DNA of 64,000 bases from Massilia sp. YIM B02769 (GCF_030411995.1 NZ_JASNRC010000002.1:124001-188000); one strand, 5' to 3'. Counted from the first letter of the stretch, positions 25,902 to 34,436 are shown. Numbers and translations: made by a program. Notes: a model not told the origin generated them from the sequence alone.

Positions 25902-28895
25902 ATGCACATCCCCTCCATCGTCAGCTTCGTCAATCGCGTCCTGGTTTGCCTGGCCTGCCTTGCCGTCTTGCCGCCCGCGCAGGCGCTCGACCCGCGGATC
26001 GGCCTGGACGCCTACCGGCATGACCGCTGGGGCGACGCCGAAGGGGCGCCCAGCCTGATCGATGCGATGGCGCAGACCGACGATGGCTGGCTGTGGCTCG
26101 GCACCCGCAGGACGGGGCTGTACCGCTTCGACGGCGTGCGCTTTACCGCGTACACGACACGCGACGGCAGCACCCTGCAAGATCCCTCCATCAGCGTCCT
26201 GCGCGCCGGCGCCAACAACGAGCTCTGGATCGCGCATGGAGCCACCGGCGGCGTGAGCGTCCTGCGCGACCACCGCATCAGGCACATCCTCGGTCCCGCC
26301 ACCACCGGCAGCGTCTTCGCGATTGCACAAGGGGCGGACGGCAGCACCTGGATCGCAAGCCGGGCCGGCCTGTTCCGGATCCGGGGCGATGTCGCGGAAC
26401 ACATCGGCGCCGAGCGCGGCTACGACGGCCCCGGCGCCGAATACGTGATGGCGGACCGCCAGGGACGCGTCTGGGCGGCCGGCAGCCTGCAGCTGTTCGT
26501 GCTCGAACCCGGGGCGGCGACGTTCCGCCTGGTGCGCGCGGTGAACCGTGACCCGACGGTGATCGAGGCCCATGACGGCAGCACCTGGCTGGTGACGGGC
26601 AAGCGCTTCGAGCGCCTGACGCCGCCCTCGCCGCCCCGGATTCCCGCACGGCCCGGCCGTGGCAACAGTTACCAGTCAGCCTTCGACGCGGACGGCAATC
26701 TGTGGAGCGGCAACTGCCCGGTCGGCTTGTGCGTCCTGCGTCCCGGCGCCTGGCAGGACCGGGCGGGCTTCGACGCCTTGCTGGGCAGCGAGCGCTTCGA
26801 CCAGGGCTGGCAAATGACCAGCCTGGAAGTCCTGTCGGTACTGGCGGACCGCGAGGAAAACCTCTGGGTCGGCACCACGGGCGGGCTCGAACGATTGCGC
26901 AACCAGCCCGTCCACTTTGTCGCCAAGCTGTTCGACCGGGGACGCACGCAGGCACTGCCGCATCCCGACGGCAGCATCGTCGTGCTGACCAACCAGCGCA
27001 TGAACGGTTTGCGCGACCACTTCCTGGGCATGGTGGACGGCGAGCCGGTTCCCCGGCCCAACCCACTGAACGTGCAGTTGATGGCACGCGCGCCGGACGG
27101 CAGCCTGGTGCTGGCCGGCAGCGAAGGCATCGAGCGCCACCATGCGGGCCGCATCGAACGCATTCCCCTGCCTGCGCTGCCTCCTTCCGCGAGCAAGGCG
27201 CTCGCCCTGCGCGCCCTGATGGTGGGGAACGACGCCATCTGGCTGCGCGTGTCCGGTTCGGGAATCTGGCATTTCGAGGCGGGCAAGTGGCAGAAGGCCA
27301 GCTTCCTGCGCTCCCAGCACCCTGCGATCACGGTCGACGCGGCAGGCCACACCTATATCGGCGACGAAGACCGGCTGACGGTACGCGACGGCACCGGCGT
27401 GCGGCAGATCGACACCGCTGCGGCGGATGTGGGAGACATCGATTTCATCCATGCCGGTGACGAAGTCATCGTGTCGGGCACGCGCGGTTATGGCGTCCTC
27501 CGCGGCGCGCGCCTGGAAGCGCTGCGCATCGCGCCGCAGAAGGCGCTGGGGCCGGTCAGCGGCATTGCCCGTGCCCCGGATGGCGCGTACTGGCTGAATG
27601 CCTCGCACGGACTGTTCCGGGTCGACGGGGAGGACTGGGCGCGCGCCATGCGCAACCCTGCTCCGGTACTGCACGGCACCCTGTTCGATGCGCTCGACGG
27701 CTACCTGGGCGGGGCCGAGACCATGTGGCTGCACGACACGGTATTCGTTGCCCGGGATGGAAAGATGTGGTTTGCCGGCGAACGCGGCCTGGCCTGGCTC
27801 GATCCGCGCGCCTGGAAGCCCAACAGGATCACGGCGGACGTCGACATCCTGGGCCTGGTCTCGGACGGCAAGCGCTATCGGCCGGGTTCGCCCATCGAAC
27901 TCGGTCCGGGTGCGCGCGACGTGGTGATCGATTACTCGTCGCCCAGCCTGCACATGCCGCAACGGATAAAATTCCGCTACCGGCTGCTCGGCGCCGATAC
28001 GCAGTGGGAAGACGCCGGCGTTCGCCGCACGGCCTTTTACAAGCACCTGCCCCCCGGCGACTACACCTTCGAAGCGAGCGCCGTCAACGAGCATGGCGTC
28101 GCCAGTTCGCGGCCGGGCGTCCTGCACTTCCGCATCGCGCCTCACCTCACGCAGACCGCCTGGTTCCGGACGCTGTGCATCGCCGCCGGCATCGCCATCC
28201 TGCTCCTTGCCTACCGCCTGCGCGTGCGCCACCTGGCGGCGAGGATGGAGGAACGCTTTTCGATACGGACGGCCGAACGCGAATCGCTGGCACGTTCGCT
28301 GCACGACACCTTCTTGCAAAGCCTGCAGGGACTGCTCCTGAGCATGCAGGCCTTGACGCCGAAGCTGCCGCCGGAGGGCACGGCCCGGCGCGAGCTGGAC
28401 ACCCTGATCGAGCGCGCGCGGCGGCTACTGGTGGAAGGACGCGATGAGGTAAAAGGCCTGCGCAGCGAATTCGATTCGGGTGCGCAGTTCCGCGATGTGC
28501 TGCTGCGCGACATGGCGACGATCCTGCCGGGCAGCGGGGCACGCATTGCCCTGGCAGGCGCCGAGGCGATCGACCGCCTCGATCCGCGCCTGCACCACGA
28601 CGTCTACGCCATCGCGCGCGAGGCGCTGGTCAATGCGCTATGCCATACGGCGGGCCCGGTGGAGATACAGGCACGCGATGAAGAACAGCACTTCCTGCTG
28701 ACCGTCAGGGACCATGGCCGCGGCCTGGCTCCATCGCGCAAGAACACCCCGGGCCACTACGGCCTGCGCGGCATGCTCGAACACGCCGCGCAGATCGGCG
28801 CCAGACTGGACATCGACAACACGGAGGAAGGCGGCACCCGGATCGTGCTGTCGATTCCCGCCGGCCTGGCCTACCGGCACAAGGGCAGGCGCTGA
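25902..28895 (+). CDS. Two-component propeller sensor histidine kinase (Reg_prop, Y_Y_Y, HisKA_3)
   Basis: 997 residues. A signal peptide (about 1-28) is followed by two large Reg_prop beta-propellers (about residues 40-650; examples DGWLWLGTRRTGLYRFDG and ENLWVGTTGGLERL), then a Y_Y_Y domain (about 660-745, PSLHMPQRIKFRYRLLG). One membrane helix lies near 750-770. The kinase part has HisKA_3 with His801 (SLARSLHDTFLQSLQGLLL) and a HATPase lacking nothing obvious (GRGLAPSRKNTPGHYGLRGM). NarL-type regulators normally pair with HisKA_3 kinases, but none is adjacent, so it is an orphan. Related sensors often detect carbohydrates or cell-wall material. Confidence 0.93.
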   Translation: MHIPSIVSFVNRVLVCLACLAVLPPAQALDPRIGLDAYRHDRWGDAEGAPSLIDAMAQTDDGWLWLGTRRTGLYRFDGVRFTAYTTRDGSTLQDPSISVLRAGANNELWIAHGATGGVSVLRDHRIRHILGPATTGSVFAIAQGADGSTWIASRAGLFRIRGDVAEHIGAERGYDGPGAEYVMADRQGRVWAAGSLQLFVLEPGAATFRLVRAVNRDPTVIEAHDGSTWLVTGKRFERLTPPSPPRIPARPGRGNSYQSAFDADGNLWSGNCPVGLCVLRPGAWQDRAGFDALLGSERFDQGWQMTSLEVLSVLADREENLWVGTTGGLERLRNQPVHFVAKLFDRGRTQALPHPDGSIVVLTNQRMNGLRDHFLGMVDGEPVPRPNPLNVQLMARAPDGSLVLAGSEGIERHHAGRIERIPLPALPPSASKALALRALMVGNDAIWLRVSGSGIWHFEAGKWQKASFLRSQHPAITVDAAGHTYIGDEDRLTVRDGTGVRQIDTAAADVGDIDFIHAGDEVIVSGTRGYGVLRGARLEALRIAPQKALGPVSGIARAPDGAYWLNASHGLFRVDGEDWARAMRNPAPVLHGTLFDALDGYLGGAETMWLHDTVFVARDGKMWFAGERGLAWLDPRAWKPNRITADVDILGLVSDGKRYRPGSPIELGPGARDVVIDYSSPSLHMPQRIKFRYRLLGADTQWEDAGVRRTAFYKHLPPGDYTFEASAVNEHGVASSRPGVLHFRIAPHLTQTAWFRTLCIAAGIAILLLAYRLRVRHLAARMEERFSIRTAERESLARSLHDTFLQSLQGLLLSMQALTPKLPPEGTARRELDTLIERARRLLVEGRDEVKGLRSEFDSGAQFRDVLLRDMATILPGSGARIALAGAEAIDRLDPRLHHDVYAIAREALVNALCHTAGPVEIQARDEEQHFLLTVRDHGRGLAPSRKNTPGHYGLRGMLEHAAQIGARLDIDNTEEGGTRIVLSIPAGLAYRHKGRR

Positions 28896-28910
28896 CGCAG
28901 GATTGTTAGT

Positions 28911-30569
28911 TTAGAACTGCTCCCATTCGCCGGCGTCCTTGCCTGCCAGTGCGGGCGCCGGGGCTTGTGTCCGGGGCTGTTTCGGCGCCCTGGTCCTGGC
29001 CGCCGGTGCGCGAGGCGCCACCTGCTGAGCCGGATTGCCCGCTACCTGGAACACGCTGACCATCTCGGCCAGGCTGGCGGCCTGCTCCTGCATGGCCTGC
29101 GAGGCCGCTGCCGCCTGCTCGACCAGGGCGGCGTTCTGCTGGGTCACGACGTCCATCTCGGACACGGCGGTGTTGATCTGCTCGATGCCGACTTCCTGCT
29201 CGCTGCCGGCGGCGCTGATCTCGTCCATGATCTGGGCCACGCGGCGCACGCTGCCCACGATTTCTTCCATCGTCGCACCGGCTTCGTTCACCAGCGCGCT
29301 GCCGGTATAGACCTGCTCCACCGAGTCGGTGATCAGCTGCTTGATGTCCTTGGCTGCGCTGGCCGAGCGGTGCGCCAGGTTGCGCACTTCGGTGGCAACC
29401 ACCGCAAAGCCGCGGCCCTGCTCGCCGGCGCGTGCCGCTTCCACGGCAGCGTTCAGCGCCAGGATGTTGGTCTGGAAGGCGATGCTGTCGATGACGCCGA
29501 TGATGTCGGCGATCTTGTCCGAGGACGCGCTGATCGAAGCCATGGTATCGACCACGCGCGACACGATCTCGCCGCCCTTCACCGCCACCTGCGAGGCCGA
29601 GCCGACCAGGCCGTTGGCCTGGCGCGCATTGTCCGAGTTCTGGCGCACGGTCGACGTCAGTTCTTCGAGCGAGGACGCGGTTTCCTCGAGGTTGGCGGCC
29701 TGCTGCTCGGTGCGGCGCGACAGGTCGAGGTTGCCGGCTGCGATCTCGCCGCTGGCGGTGGCGATCGCATCGCTGCCGCTGCGCACGCTGCGTACCGTAT
29801 GCGCCAGGCTGTCCTGCATCCTGGCGAGACCGGTCATCAGCGCACCCATCTCGTCCTTGCGGGTGACGTCGATCGGATTCGTGAGCTTGCCGTCGGCAAT
29901 CGCGTTGAAGTGGCCGAGGGCCTGCGCCAGGGGCGTCATCACGGCGCGCAGCAGCAGGACGGTCGAGATCAGGGCCACGACCAGGCCGGCGACGATGGCA
30001 CCGACCGAGAACATCATGTTGCGGTGATAGGCGGCCTGGCTCTCGTTGTACTGGCGGGTGGCCGATTCCAGCTGGTAGGACGACAGCTTTTCGGCGCTGT
30101 CGGTGTAGAGGCGGAACAGGCGCGTCACTTCGCTCAGCATCAGGCGGTCGATCTCGGTCTGGTTCCTGTCGCGCAGCGCCTTGATGGCGGCGCGGATGCC
30201 GTCCTTGACCAGGGCCTGGCGCGCCGCGTCAGTGGCGTTCGCCAGTGCCTGCTCGCCGTCGTCGAACGGAAGCGCGGCGTAGCGCGCCCAGGCCTTGTCG
30301 CTGGCGCCGAGGAAGCCCTCGGCGCGGGTCAGCGTGTCGGCGGCATTCGGCGCATCCGGCTGCAGCGCGACACGGTCGATCGACAGGCGCGCGCGGTCGA
30401 TCTGGATCTGGGTATCCATGATGGACTTCATGGAGACCATCGAATTTTCATTTACGTTCTTCAGAACGGCATTGGTGTCGTTCAGGGCCATGATGCCGGC
30501 AGTCCCGATGAAGATCATCAGGAAGCTCAGCAATGCCATGGTCGCTATCAGGCGGGTTCGGATAGTCAT
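28911..30569 (-). CDS. Methyl-accepting chemotaxis protein with CheR-binding tail
   Basis: 552 residues. TM1 near 9-30, a four-helix-bundle periplasmic sensor (about 35-190), TM2 near 190-212, HAMP, then the methyl-accepting signalling domain with the highly conserved hairpin [21 protein letters not shown] Pro/Ala-rich linker leads to the C-terminal pentapeptide EWEQF, which fits the WxxF tether that docks CheR in high-abundance receptors (NWETF in E. coli Tsr). It is a transmembrane chemoreceptor for an unknown ligand. No che or flagellar genes are nearby. It ends 15 bases from the end of the propeller kinase, in convergent orientation. Confidence 0.95.
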   Translation of the reverse strand: MTIRTRLIATMALLSFLMIFIGTAGIMALNDTNAVLKNVNENSMVSMKSIMDTQIQIDRARLSIDRVALQPDAPNAADTLTRAEGFLGASDKAWARYAALPFDDGEQALANATDAARQALVKDGIRAAIKALRDRNQTEIDRLMLSEVTRLFRLYTDSAEKLSSYQLESATRQYNESQAAYHRNMMFSVGAIVAGLVVALISTVLLLRAVMTPLAQALGHFNAIADGKLTNPIDVTRKDEMGALMTGLARMQDSLAHTVRSVRSGSDAIATASGEIAAGNLDLSRRTEQQAANLEETASSLEELTSTVRQNSDNARQANGLVGSASQVAVKGGEIVSRVVDTMASISASSDKIADIIGVIDSIAFQTNILALNAAVEAARAGEQGRGFAVVATEVRNLAHRSASAAKDIKQLITDSVEQVYTGSALVNEAGATMEEIVGSVRRVAQIMDEISAAGSEQEVGIEQINTAVSEMDVVTQQNAALVEQAAAASQAMQEQAASLAEMVSVFQVAGNPAQQVAPRAPAARTRAPKQPRTQAPAPALAGKDAGEWEQF

Positions 30570-30961
30570 GTCAGCAATGGGAAAGTCGGATCAAGGAGTC
30601 GTCCATCGGGCGCAGATCGAATATCAGGCCGCGACGGCATGACGATGCGTGGATTGATTCAATAACAAGCGATATTAAAAAAATGGCGCTGTCAGGTTTG
30701 AAACAGACTGGAAACGGACAGGCGAGCGAAATCAGTCTATACAGATGATTTCCGTACGGCAAAGGTTTAATGGCGGGTTTACCGTTTAAGCGACAGTTCA
30801 ATTCCTGTCTATTAACGGTAGCGATAGCGAAGCGACATCGGATGTAATCAATCGACATGGCTTTTTGTTTTCTTTTAATTGAAGAGTGATTAACATGACC
30901 GGATGACCATCCGGTTGAAAGCCGCTTGTGCAGTTTCACCGATTCCATACGAGGGATATCG
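30570..30961. other. AT-richer intergenic region with a nested hairpin
   Basis: About 390 bases between the divergent chemoreceptor and secreted-protein genes. No convincing coding frame is present. A nested stem-loop at 30781-30819 pairs ACCGTTTAA with TTAACGGT (one bulge) and, inside it, GACAG with CTGTC. T-rich stretches near 30860-30885 could hold the promoter of the gene at 30962, but no clear -35/-10 pair stands out. I looked for a sigma-28 promoter for the receptor and found none with correct spacing. Confidence 0.5.
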
Positions 30962-31609
30962 ATGCGTACGACACAGCTTCTTGCCAACGCGACGCTGGCA
31001 CTGTCGTCGGGGATGTCTTGCCTGAGCAGTGCGGCAAGCGAGGCCCATGCGGCAAACGGCGAAAACCTGTTTGCATTCATCGGCGAGAAAATCAGCCTGG
31101 AAAAGCAGGAGCCACCGGCTTGCGACAGGTGCATCATCATGGACCAGTATTACGTCGCGCATTACCGGATACTCGACACTGTGTTCGGCGATTATCGCGG
31201 CAACACGATTGCTTTCGACGTCTACGATCATTATGGCGAGCCGCGTTTTTCGCAGGGCGACACCGTGCTGCTGTTCGTCAGCCGGCGCCCGAACGGCACC
31301 TGGATACACGAGAAATACCAGTACGCCGAATTGCATCAGGGAGCGGATGGCGAATGGTATGGATGCGGTGACCCGTATGGGCGGGGGTTCACCGGGCAGC
31401 GCTCGGTAAAGGCCCGGCCAGTGCAATTTGCGGCGCCCGTTTCTTACCCGCTCACCGAGCTGGACCCCGAAGAAATCAAAAAGTACTATCCCTCGGAGTA
31501 CTTCGAGTTACGCGACGGCCGTGCGTACTGCACGGTGGGAACGTCGGTAGCCGATTTGTTCACGGCGAAAAAAGAGACCGTGCTGACTGCCCGCGGCATT
31601 TTCAAGTAA
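30962..31609 (+). CDS. Secreted protein of unknown function
   Basis: 215 residues, ATG preceded by GAGGG. Residues 1-32 form a plausible signal peptide ending near AHA-A. The mature part contains a Cys pair typical of periplasmic proteins (PPACDRCIIMDQYY), a beta-rich middle (IAFDVYDHYG, DTVLLFVSRRP) and a C-terminal segment with YYPSEYFELRDGRAYCTVG. No family is recognised. It opens the accessory patch that also holds the type VI-related genes, and converges on another secreted-protein gene. Confidence 0.72.
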   Translation: MRTTQLLANATLALSSGMSCLSSAASEAHAANGENLFAFIGEKISLEKQEPPACDRCIIMDQYYVAHYRILDTVFGDYRGNTIAFDVYDHYGEPRFSQGDTVLLFVSRRPNGTWIHEKYQYAELHQGADGEWYGCGDPYGRGFTGQRSVKARPVQFAAPVSYPLTELDPEEIKKYYPSEYFELRDGRAYCTVGTSVADLFTAKKETVLTARGIFK

Positions 31610-31642
31610 GCCGGTCTTGCCATTGACGGGCAAGGCAGGAGG

Positions 31643-32122
31643 TCAGCGGGCCGGGCCTTGCACCGGACGCGTGCCCGCTGCGCACGCGCTGCGAATGCCG
31701 GTCGACGATGCCGTCGTTCCAGGCGCCAGGCAAAAGCGGGCCAGGTAGCGCAGCGGGCTGGCGGCAGTCTTCGCCTTGCGTGCTTCGATCAGCACCAGAT
31801 AGACCTTGCCTGCTTCCAGCACCGTTGCTGGCGTCTGCGGCAAGGCCTGCACCCGCCCCGCATAGGGAATGCACATGCTGTAGGTGACAGGAAACGTGCG
31901 CTCGCGCGGCATCGCCATCTTCCACATCGGCTTGCCGCCCGGGTCGGATATCGTGATTGCCTGAAAATCCGGTGCGCCCCCGCGTTGTTCCTCGCGCTCC
32001 GAAATCGTGAAGCACGGCACCCCATTCGCCCCGGCCCTGACTTCGGCCTCGCCGGTGCGGCGCGCCGCCTGCGCCGGGGGCGCGAGCAAAACGGTCAGCA
32101 GCAGGATCGGCAAAAGCTTCAT
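31643..32122 (-). CDS. Secreted protein of unknown function, 159 residues
   Basis: Signal peptide MKLLPILLLTVLLAPPAQA followed by a small domain: VPCFTISEREEQRGG, AITISDPGGKPMWKMAMP, FPVTYSMCIPYAGRV, and a late Cys in ARFCLAPG. Three cysteines and a beta-rich pattern suit a periplasmic or surface protein. I chose the second Met because it begins a canonical signal peptide; neither start has a good ribosome site. The C-terminus is Ala/Thr/Arg-rich. No function can be assigned. Confidence 0.65.
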   Translation of the reverse strand: MKLLPILLLTVLLAPPAQAARRTGEAEVRAGANGVPCFTISEREEQRGGAPDFQAITISDPGGKPMWKMAMPRERTFPVTYSMCIPYAGRVQALPQTPATVLEAGKVYLVLIEARKAKTAASPLRYLARFCLAPGTTASSTGIRSACAAGTRPVQGPAR

Positions 32123-32232
32123 GGGGTCGGAAAACAAGAAAGCGGCGAGGTTCCAAGCCTAGGCTGTTGCCACAGAGCAGCATTGAGGAAGCTCAATGCT
32201 GGATGGGTAGACAAAGGGTGCCAACCGGGTGG

Positions 32233-32775
32233 TCAGGCGAAGCGCGCGATGCGCCCGGCCAGGCCGCGGTGCAGGTTGGCACGGTCGCCTGGATTGGCCA
32301 GGAAACCCGCAAGCACGCTTTCATACAGCGCCAATTGATTGCCATACTGGCGCTGGCGCATCGCATCGGGCCGGCGCAGGAATTTCAGGACAAAATAATC
32401 AGCCAGCAGGTCGCCCTGTGCTTCCATGTTGTAGTCGGCCAGGGTCGCGCCTTCGCGCAGTGCGTAGCTGTATTCCAGGCCGATGCGCAGCGCGCCGCGC
32501 AGGCGCACCGGGTAGCCGAGCTGGTGCTGCCAGACATGCACCATCTCGTGCATGAACCAGTGCTGGCCGCTTGGGCTGGCCTGGGAATAGTCGTCAAGGA
32601 AGCAGGAAGCGTGGAAGTACATGCTGCCGTTCGGCGTCATTGCGCAGTTCTTTGGCTGGAACGGCATGTAGCGGCGTGCATGGATGCGCACGCGCGCGTA
32701 ATCGATGGCGTCCCCGAACAGCAGGGATGCCAGTGCGATTTCGCCTTTTGTCAGCGGACGCCACCTGATACGCAT
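32233..32775 (-). CDS. Vgr-related putative zinc metallopeptidase
   Basis: 180 residues, full length for this family. The gluzincin-type motif HEMVH is at 76-80, followed by VWQHQLGYPV. A conserved acidic site in NMEAQGDLLADYF (Glu118) is the likely third zinc ligand. The N-terminus (RPLTKGEIALASLLFGDAIDYARVRIH) is typical of proteins annotated as 'vgr-related' in Burkholderiales and Pseudomonas, which sit beside Rhs/VgrG or Hcp genes. No signal peptide is present, consistent with type VI delivery or a cytosolic role. Its neighbour on the other strand is an hcp remnant, which strengthens the type VI link. Whether it is toxic is unknown. Confidence 0.8.
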   Translation of the reverse strand: MRIRWRPLTKGEIALASLLFGDAIDYARVRIHARRYMPFQPKNCAMTPNGSMYFHASCFLDDYSQASPSGQHWFMHEMVHVWQHQLGYPVRLRGALRIGLEYSYALREGATLADYNMEAQGDLLADYFVLKFLRRPDAMRQRQYGNQLALYESVLAGFLANPGDRANLHRGLAGRIARFA

Positions 32776-32913
32776 AGTTGAGCTGCTTTCCTGTCACACG
32801 AAAACGCGTCGTAGGTGATTTCCGATCTATCGACGGTGCAGGGATTATAGAGGACGACGATTGATGACTCCCAAGCCGCCCTTGCTCGGGCCAGGCCAGA
32901 ATCGGGGAATTGC

Positions 32914-33087
32914 CTAATTTACAACGGAGACGAAAGTGGCTACAGCGGCGATGGCGGGATCATGAGCGAACGAGTCCACCTGGCGTACGCAAAGATCAAG
33001 TGGAATTACATGCGTCAAAGCATTCGAGGAGGTGCACAAGGCAACACGTCGGGCGGGTGGGATTGCAGTGCCAACAAAGTGTGCTAA
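32914..33087 (+). pseudogene. C-terminal remnant of an Hcp-family type VI tube/effector protein
   Basis: About 57 codons ending in TAA at 33085-33087. The reading frame encodes SGYSGDGG, then ERVHLAYAKIKWNYMRQ and GNTSGGWDCSANKVC. This matches the last beta-strands of Hcp proteins (SGSGGE..., ENVSLNFAKVKWEY, GGWD..N). The first two thirds of Hcp (about 100 residues) are missing: upstream in the same frame the sequence stops resembling Hcp at about 32914, and there is no start codon with a ribosome site. It is therefore a decayed 5'-truncated gene. The effector-like and immunity-like genes follow it directly. Confidence 0.7.
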
Positions 33088-33099
33088 CAGGCGCCGATC

Positions 33100-33285
33100 A
33101 TGCCTGCCCATTATGAAGGCGATCGAATGATTCTCTGCCCGCTCGACATAACAGACTTCAAGCACACTTGTGCCGTCGTCGTGTCGGGTGACGGCCCAAA
33201 CTTCTGTGGCCACACGCTGCTCCACATTGGCGATCGATGGTATGTTCATGTCGCCGGCGGTTACAGCGTGGAGCCTTTCGCATGA
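33100..33285 (+). CDS. Short effector-like ORF downstream of the hcp remnant, probably truncated
   Basis: 61 residues. The core ILCPLDITDFKHTCAVVVSG, then GDGPNFCGHTLLHIGDRWYVHVAGG has a conserved-looking Cys and His arrangement like the start of a papain-like or NlpC/P60-like fold. From memory it resembles the N-terminal part of longer proteins (about 150-200 residues) encoded just after hcp in Burkholderiales. The frame ends soon after the Cys-His segment, with SVEPFA. Those last residues are copied at the end of the next gene, which points to a deletion or recombination that cut off the C-terminus. The stop overlaps the next start (ATGA). Confidence 0.55.
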   Translation: MPAHYEGDRMILCPLDITDFKHTCAVVVSGDGPNFCGHTLLHIGDRWYVHVAGGYSVEPFA

Positions 33286-33509
33286 CTCGGAGAATCCTAC
33301 TTTCACTCGGAGCCGGTTTCTTGGTCTGCTGGACTGTCTGGCTCTCGGTCATCCTGAATGCGCCCGACCTGTACGTAGAACGCGCATTTGCCATCATCTT
33401 TTATGCGTCGCTCGCGACAACCATTGTCACCTTTCTCACTCTCTGGCTTTCGGAACATCTGGTGTCAAAAGCGGCAGGCCGAAAAAGGACTGAGGAGCCT
33501 TTCGCATGA
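33282..33509 (+). CDS. Two-helix membrane protein, putative immunity protein, copy 1
   Basis: 75 residues with two hydrophobic helices (about 4-24 and 36-56) and a basic polar tail. It is homologous to the next gene: RRILLSLGAGFLV and YVERAFAIIFYASLATTIVT align with RMFISLGVGFVVV and NIEKAFNIIVLSFIGSTVLT. It overlaps the effector-like ORF by four bases, and its own stop overlaps copy 2 in the same way. Small two-helix membrane proteins directly after hcp-linked effectors commonly act as immunity proteins that guard the inner membrane or periplasm; here that role is inferred from position only. Confidence 0.65.
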   Translation: MTRRILLSLGAGFLVCWTVWLSVILNAPDLYVERAFAIIFYASLATTIVTFLTLWLSEHLVSKAAGRKRTEEPFA

Positions 33510-33691
33510 AACGCATGTTCATTTCACTCGGCGTCGGATTCGTGGTGGTTGCAGTTATCTACGTTTCCATATTCTTCTTCGATCCGGGAATGAATATTGA
33601 AAAGGCGTTCAACATCATCGTTCTCTCGTTCATCGGCTCGACAGTTCTTACGGCACGAATGTGGAGGCCACGGGGCCGCCGGGGCGAGTAA
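33506..33691 (+). CDS. Two-helix membrane protein, putative immunity protein, copy 2
   Basis: 61 residues, paralogue of the preceding gene with a shorter, basic C-terminus (ARMWRPRGRRGE). Helices lie near residues 4-24 and 35-52. A 16-base identical block (GGAGCCTTTCGCATGA) spans the start of both copies, at 33270-33285 and 33494-33509. This shows that a unit of about 224 bp was duplicated in tandem together with its ribosome site and start overlap. The copies have since diverged at the protein level. It is the last gene before the hairpins that separate this patch from eda. Confidence 0.62.
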   Translation: MKRMFISLGVGFVVVAVIYVSIFFFDPGMNIEKAFNIIVLSFIGSTVLTARMWRPRGRRGE

Positions 33692-33726
33692 TAGCATAGG
33701 GGTGGTTACGACCACCTGAAATGACA

Positions 33727-33794
33727 GCGTCCCTGAACAGGGACGCCTTGGTTGCTTCACCCTCGATCAAGGAGTGCCAACGGCCTCCTTGATC
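33727..33794. terminator. Two hairpins between the immunity-like genes and eda
   Basis: GCGTCCCTG-aa-CAGGGACGC (33727-33746) and GATCAAGGAG/CTCCTTGATC with a 10-base loop (33765-33794) lie between convergent genes; the second is only 9 bases from the eda stop. Neither is followed by a T-run, so termination may be Rho-dependent or the stems may only protect 3' ends. Confidence 0.45.
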
Positions 33795-33803
33795 CAGGCC
33801 TGA

Positions 33804-34436
33804 TTACTGCTTGCGCAACGCCGCCGCAGCCTTCGCCAGCTCGGTAATCCGGTCCCAGTCGCCGTTCGCCAGCGCATCCTTCGGCGTCAGCCACGAACCA
33901 CCCACGCAGGCCACGTTTTTACACGCCAGGAAAGCCGGCGCCGTGTCGATCGAGATGCCGCCGGTCGGGCAGAAGGTCACGTCCGGCAGCGGGCCGCCGA
34001 TCGCGTTCAGCATGCCGACGCCACCCGCCGGCACGGCCGGGAACAGCTTCAGCTGCCTGAAGCCGGCTTCGCGCGCCGCCATCACTTCCGACGGCGTCAT
34101 CACGCCCGGCAGCAGCGGCAGGCCGCTCTTCTTCGCTGCCTCGATCAGCGTCGGGGTCAGGCCGGGCGACACGCCGAACACGGCGCCGGCGTCGCGCGCC
34201 GCGGCGAATTCTTCCGGCTGGGTGAGCGTGCCCACGCCGACGATGGCGCCTTCCACCTGGGCCATGTCGCGGATCGCCTGCAGGCCGTGCGCGGTGCGCA
34301 GGGTCACTTCCAGCACGCGGATGCCGCCGGCCACCAGGGCTTTTGCGAGGGGCACGGCGTGCGCCGGGTCGTCGATGGCGATCACGGGGATCACGCTCGC
34401 CGAGCGCATGATGTCAAGTACGGTCATGGTGGTCAT
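33804..34436 (-). CDS. eda: 2-dehydro-3-deoxy-6-phosphogluconate (KDPG) aldolase
   Basis: 210 residues. Catalytic Glu is in LEVTLRT and the Schiff-base Lys in FRQLKLFPA. VIPVIAIDD, GVGTL and FCPTGGI complete the class I KDPG aldolase signature. It splits KDPG into pyruvate and glyceraldehyde-3-phosphate, the last step of the Entner-Doudoroff pathway. Its ATG overlaps the edd stop by one base (TAATG), so the two enzymes are translationally coupled. Expression should follow the edd promoter and its HexR-like site. Confidence 0.97.
   Translation of the reverse strand: MTTMTVLDIMRSASVIPVIAIDDPAHAVPLAKALVAGGIRVLEVTLRTAHGLQAIRDMAQVEGAIVGVGTLTQPEEFAAARDAGAVFGVSPGLTPTLIEAAKKSGLPLLPGVMTPSEVMAAREAGFRQLKLFPAVPAGGVGMLNAIGGPLPDVTFCPTGGISIDTAPAFLACKNVACVGGSWLTPKDALANGDWDRITELAKAAAALRKQ

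Noticed and set aside
30570..30961. Sigma-28 (flagellar) promoter for the chemoreceptor
   Set aside because: TAAA and GCC-like boxes occur, but with spacing far from the required 15 bases.
30571..31140. 189-codon frame on the - strand between the chemoreceptor and the secreted protein
   Set aside because: Overlaps the well-supported gene at 30962, has no ribosome site and resembles no protein; the region is AT-richer non-coding DNA.
32890..33120. A separate 68-codon frame starting at 32910 as a gene
   Set aside because: It is out of frame with the Hcp-like sequence, Arg-rich and lacks a ribosome site.
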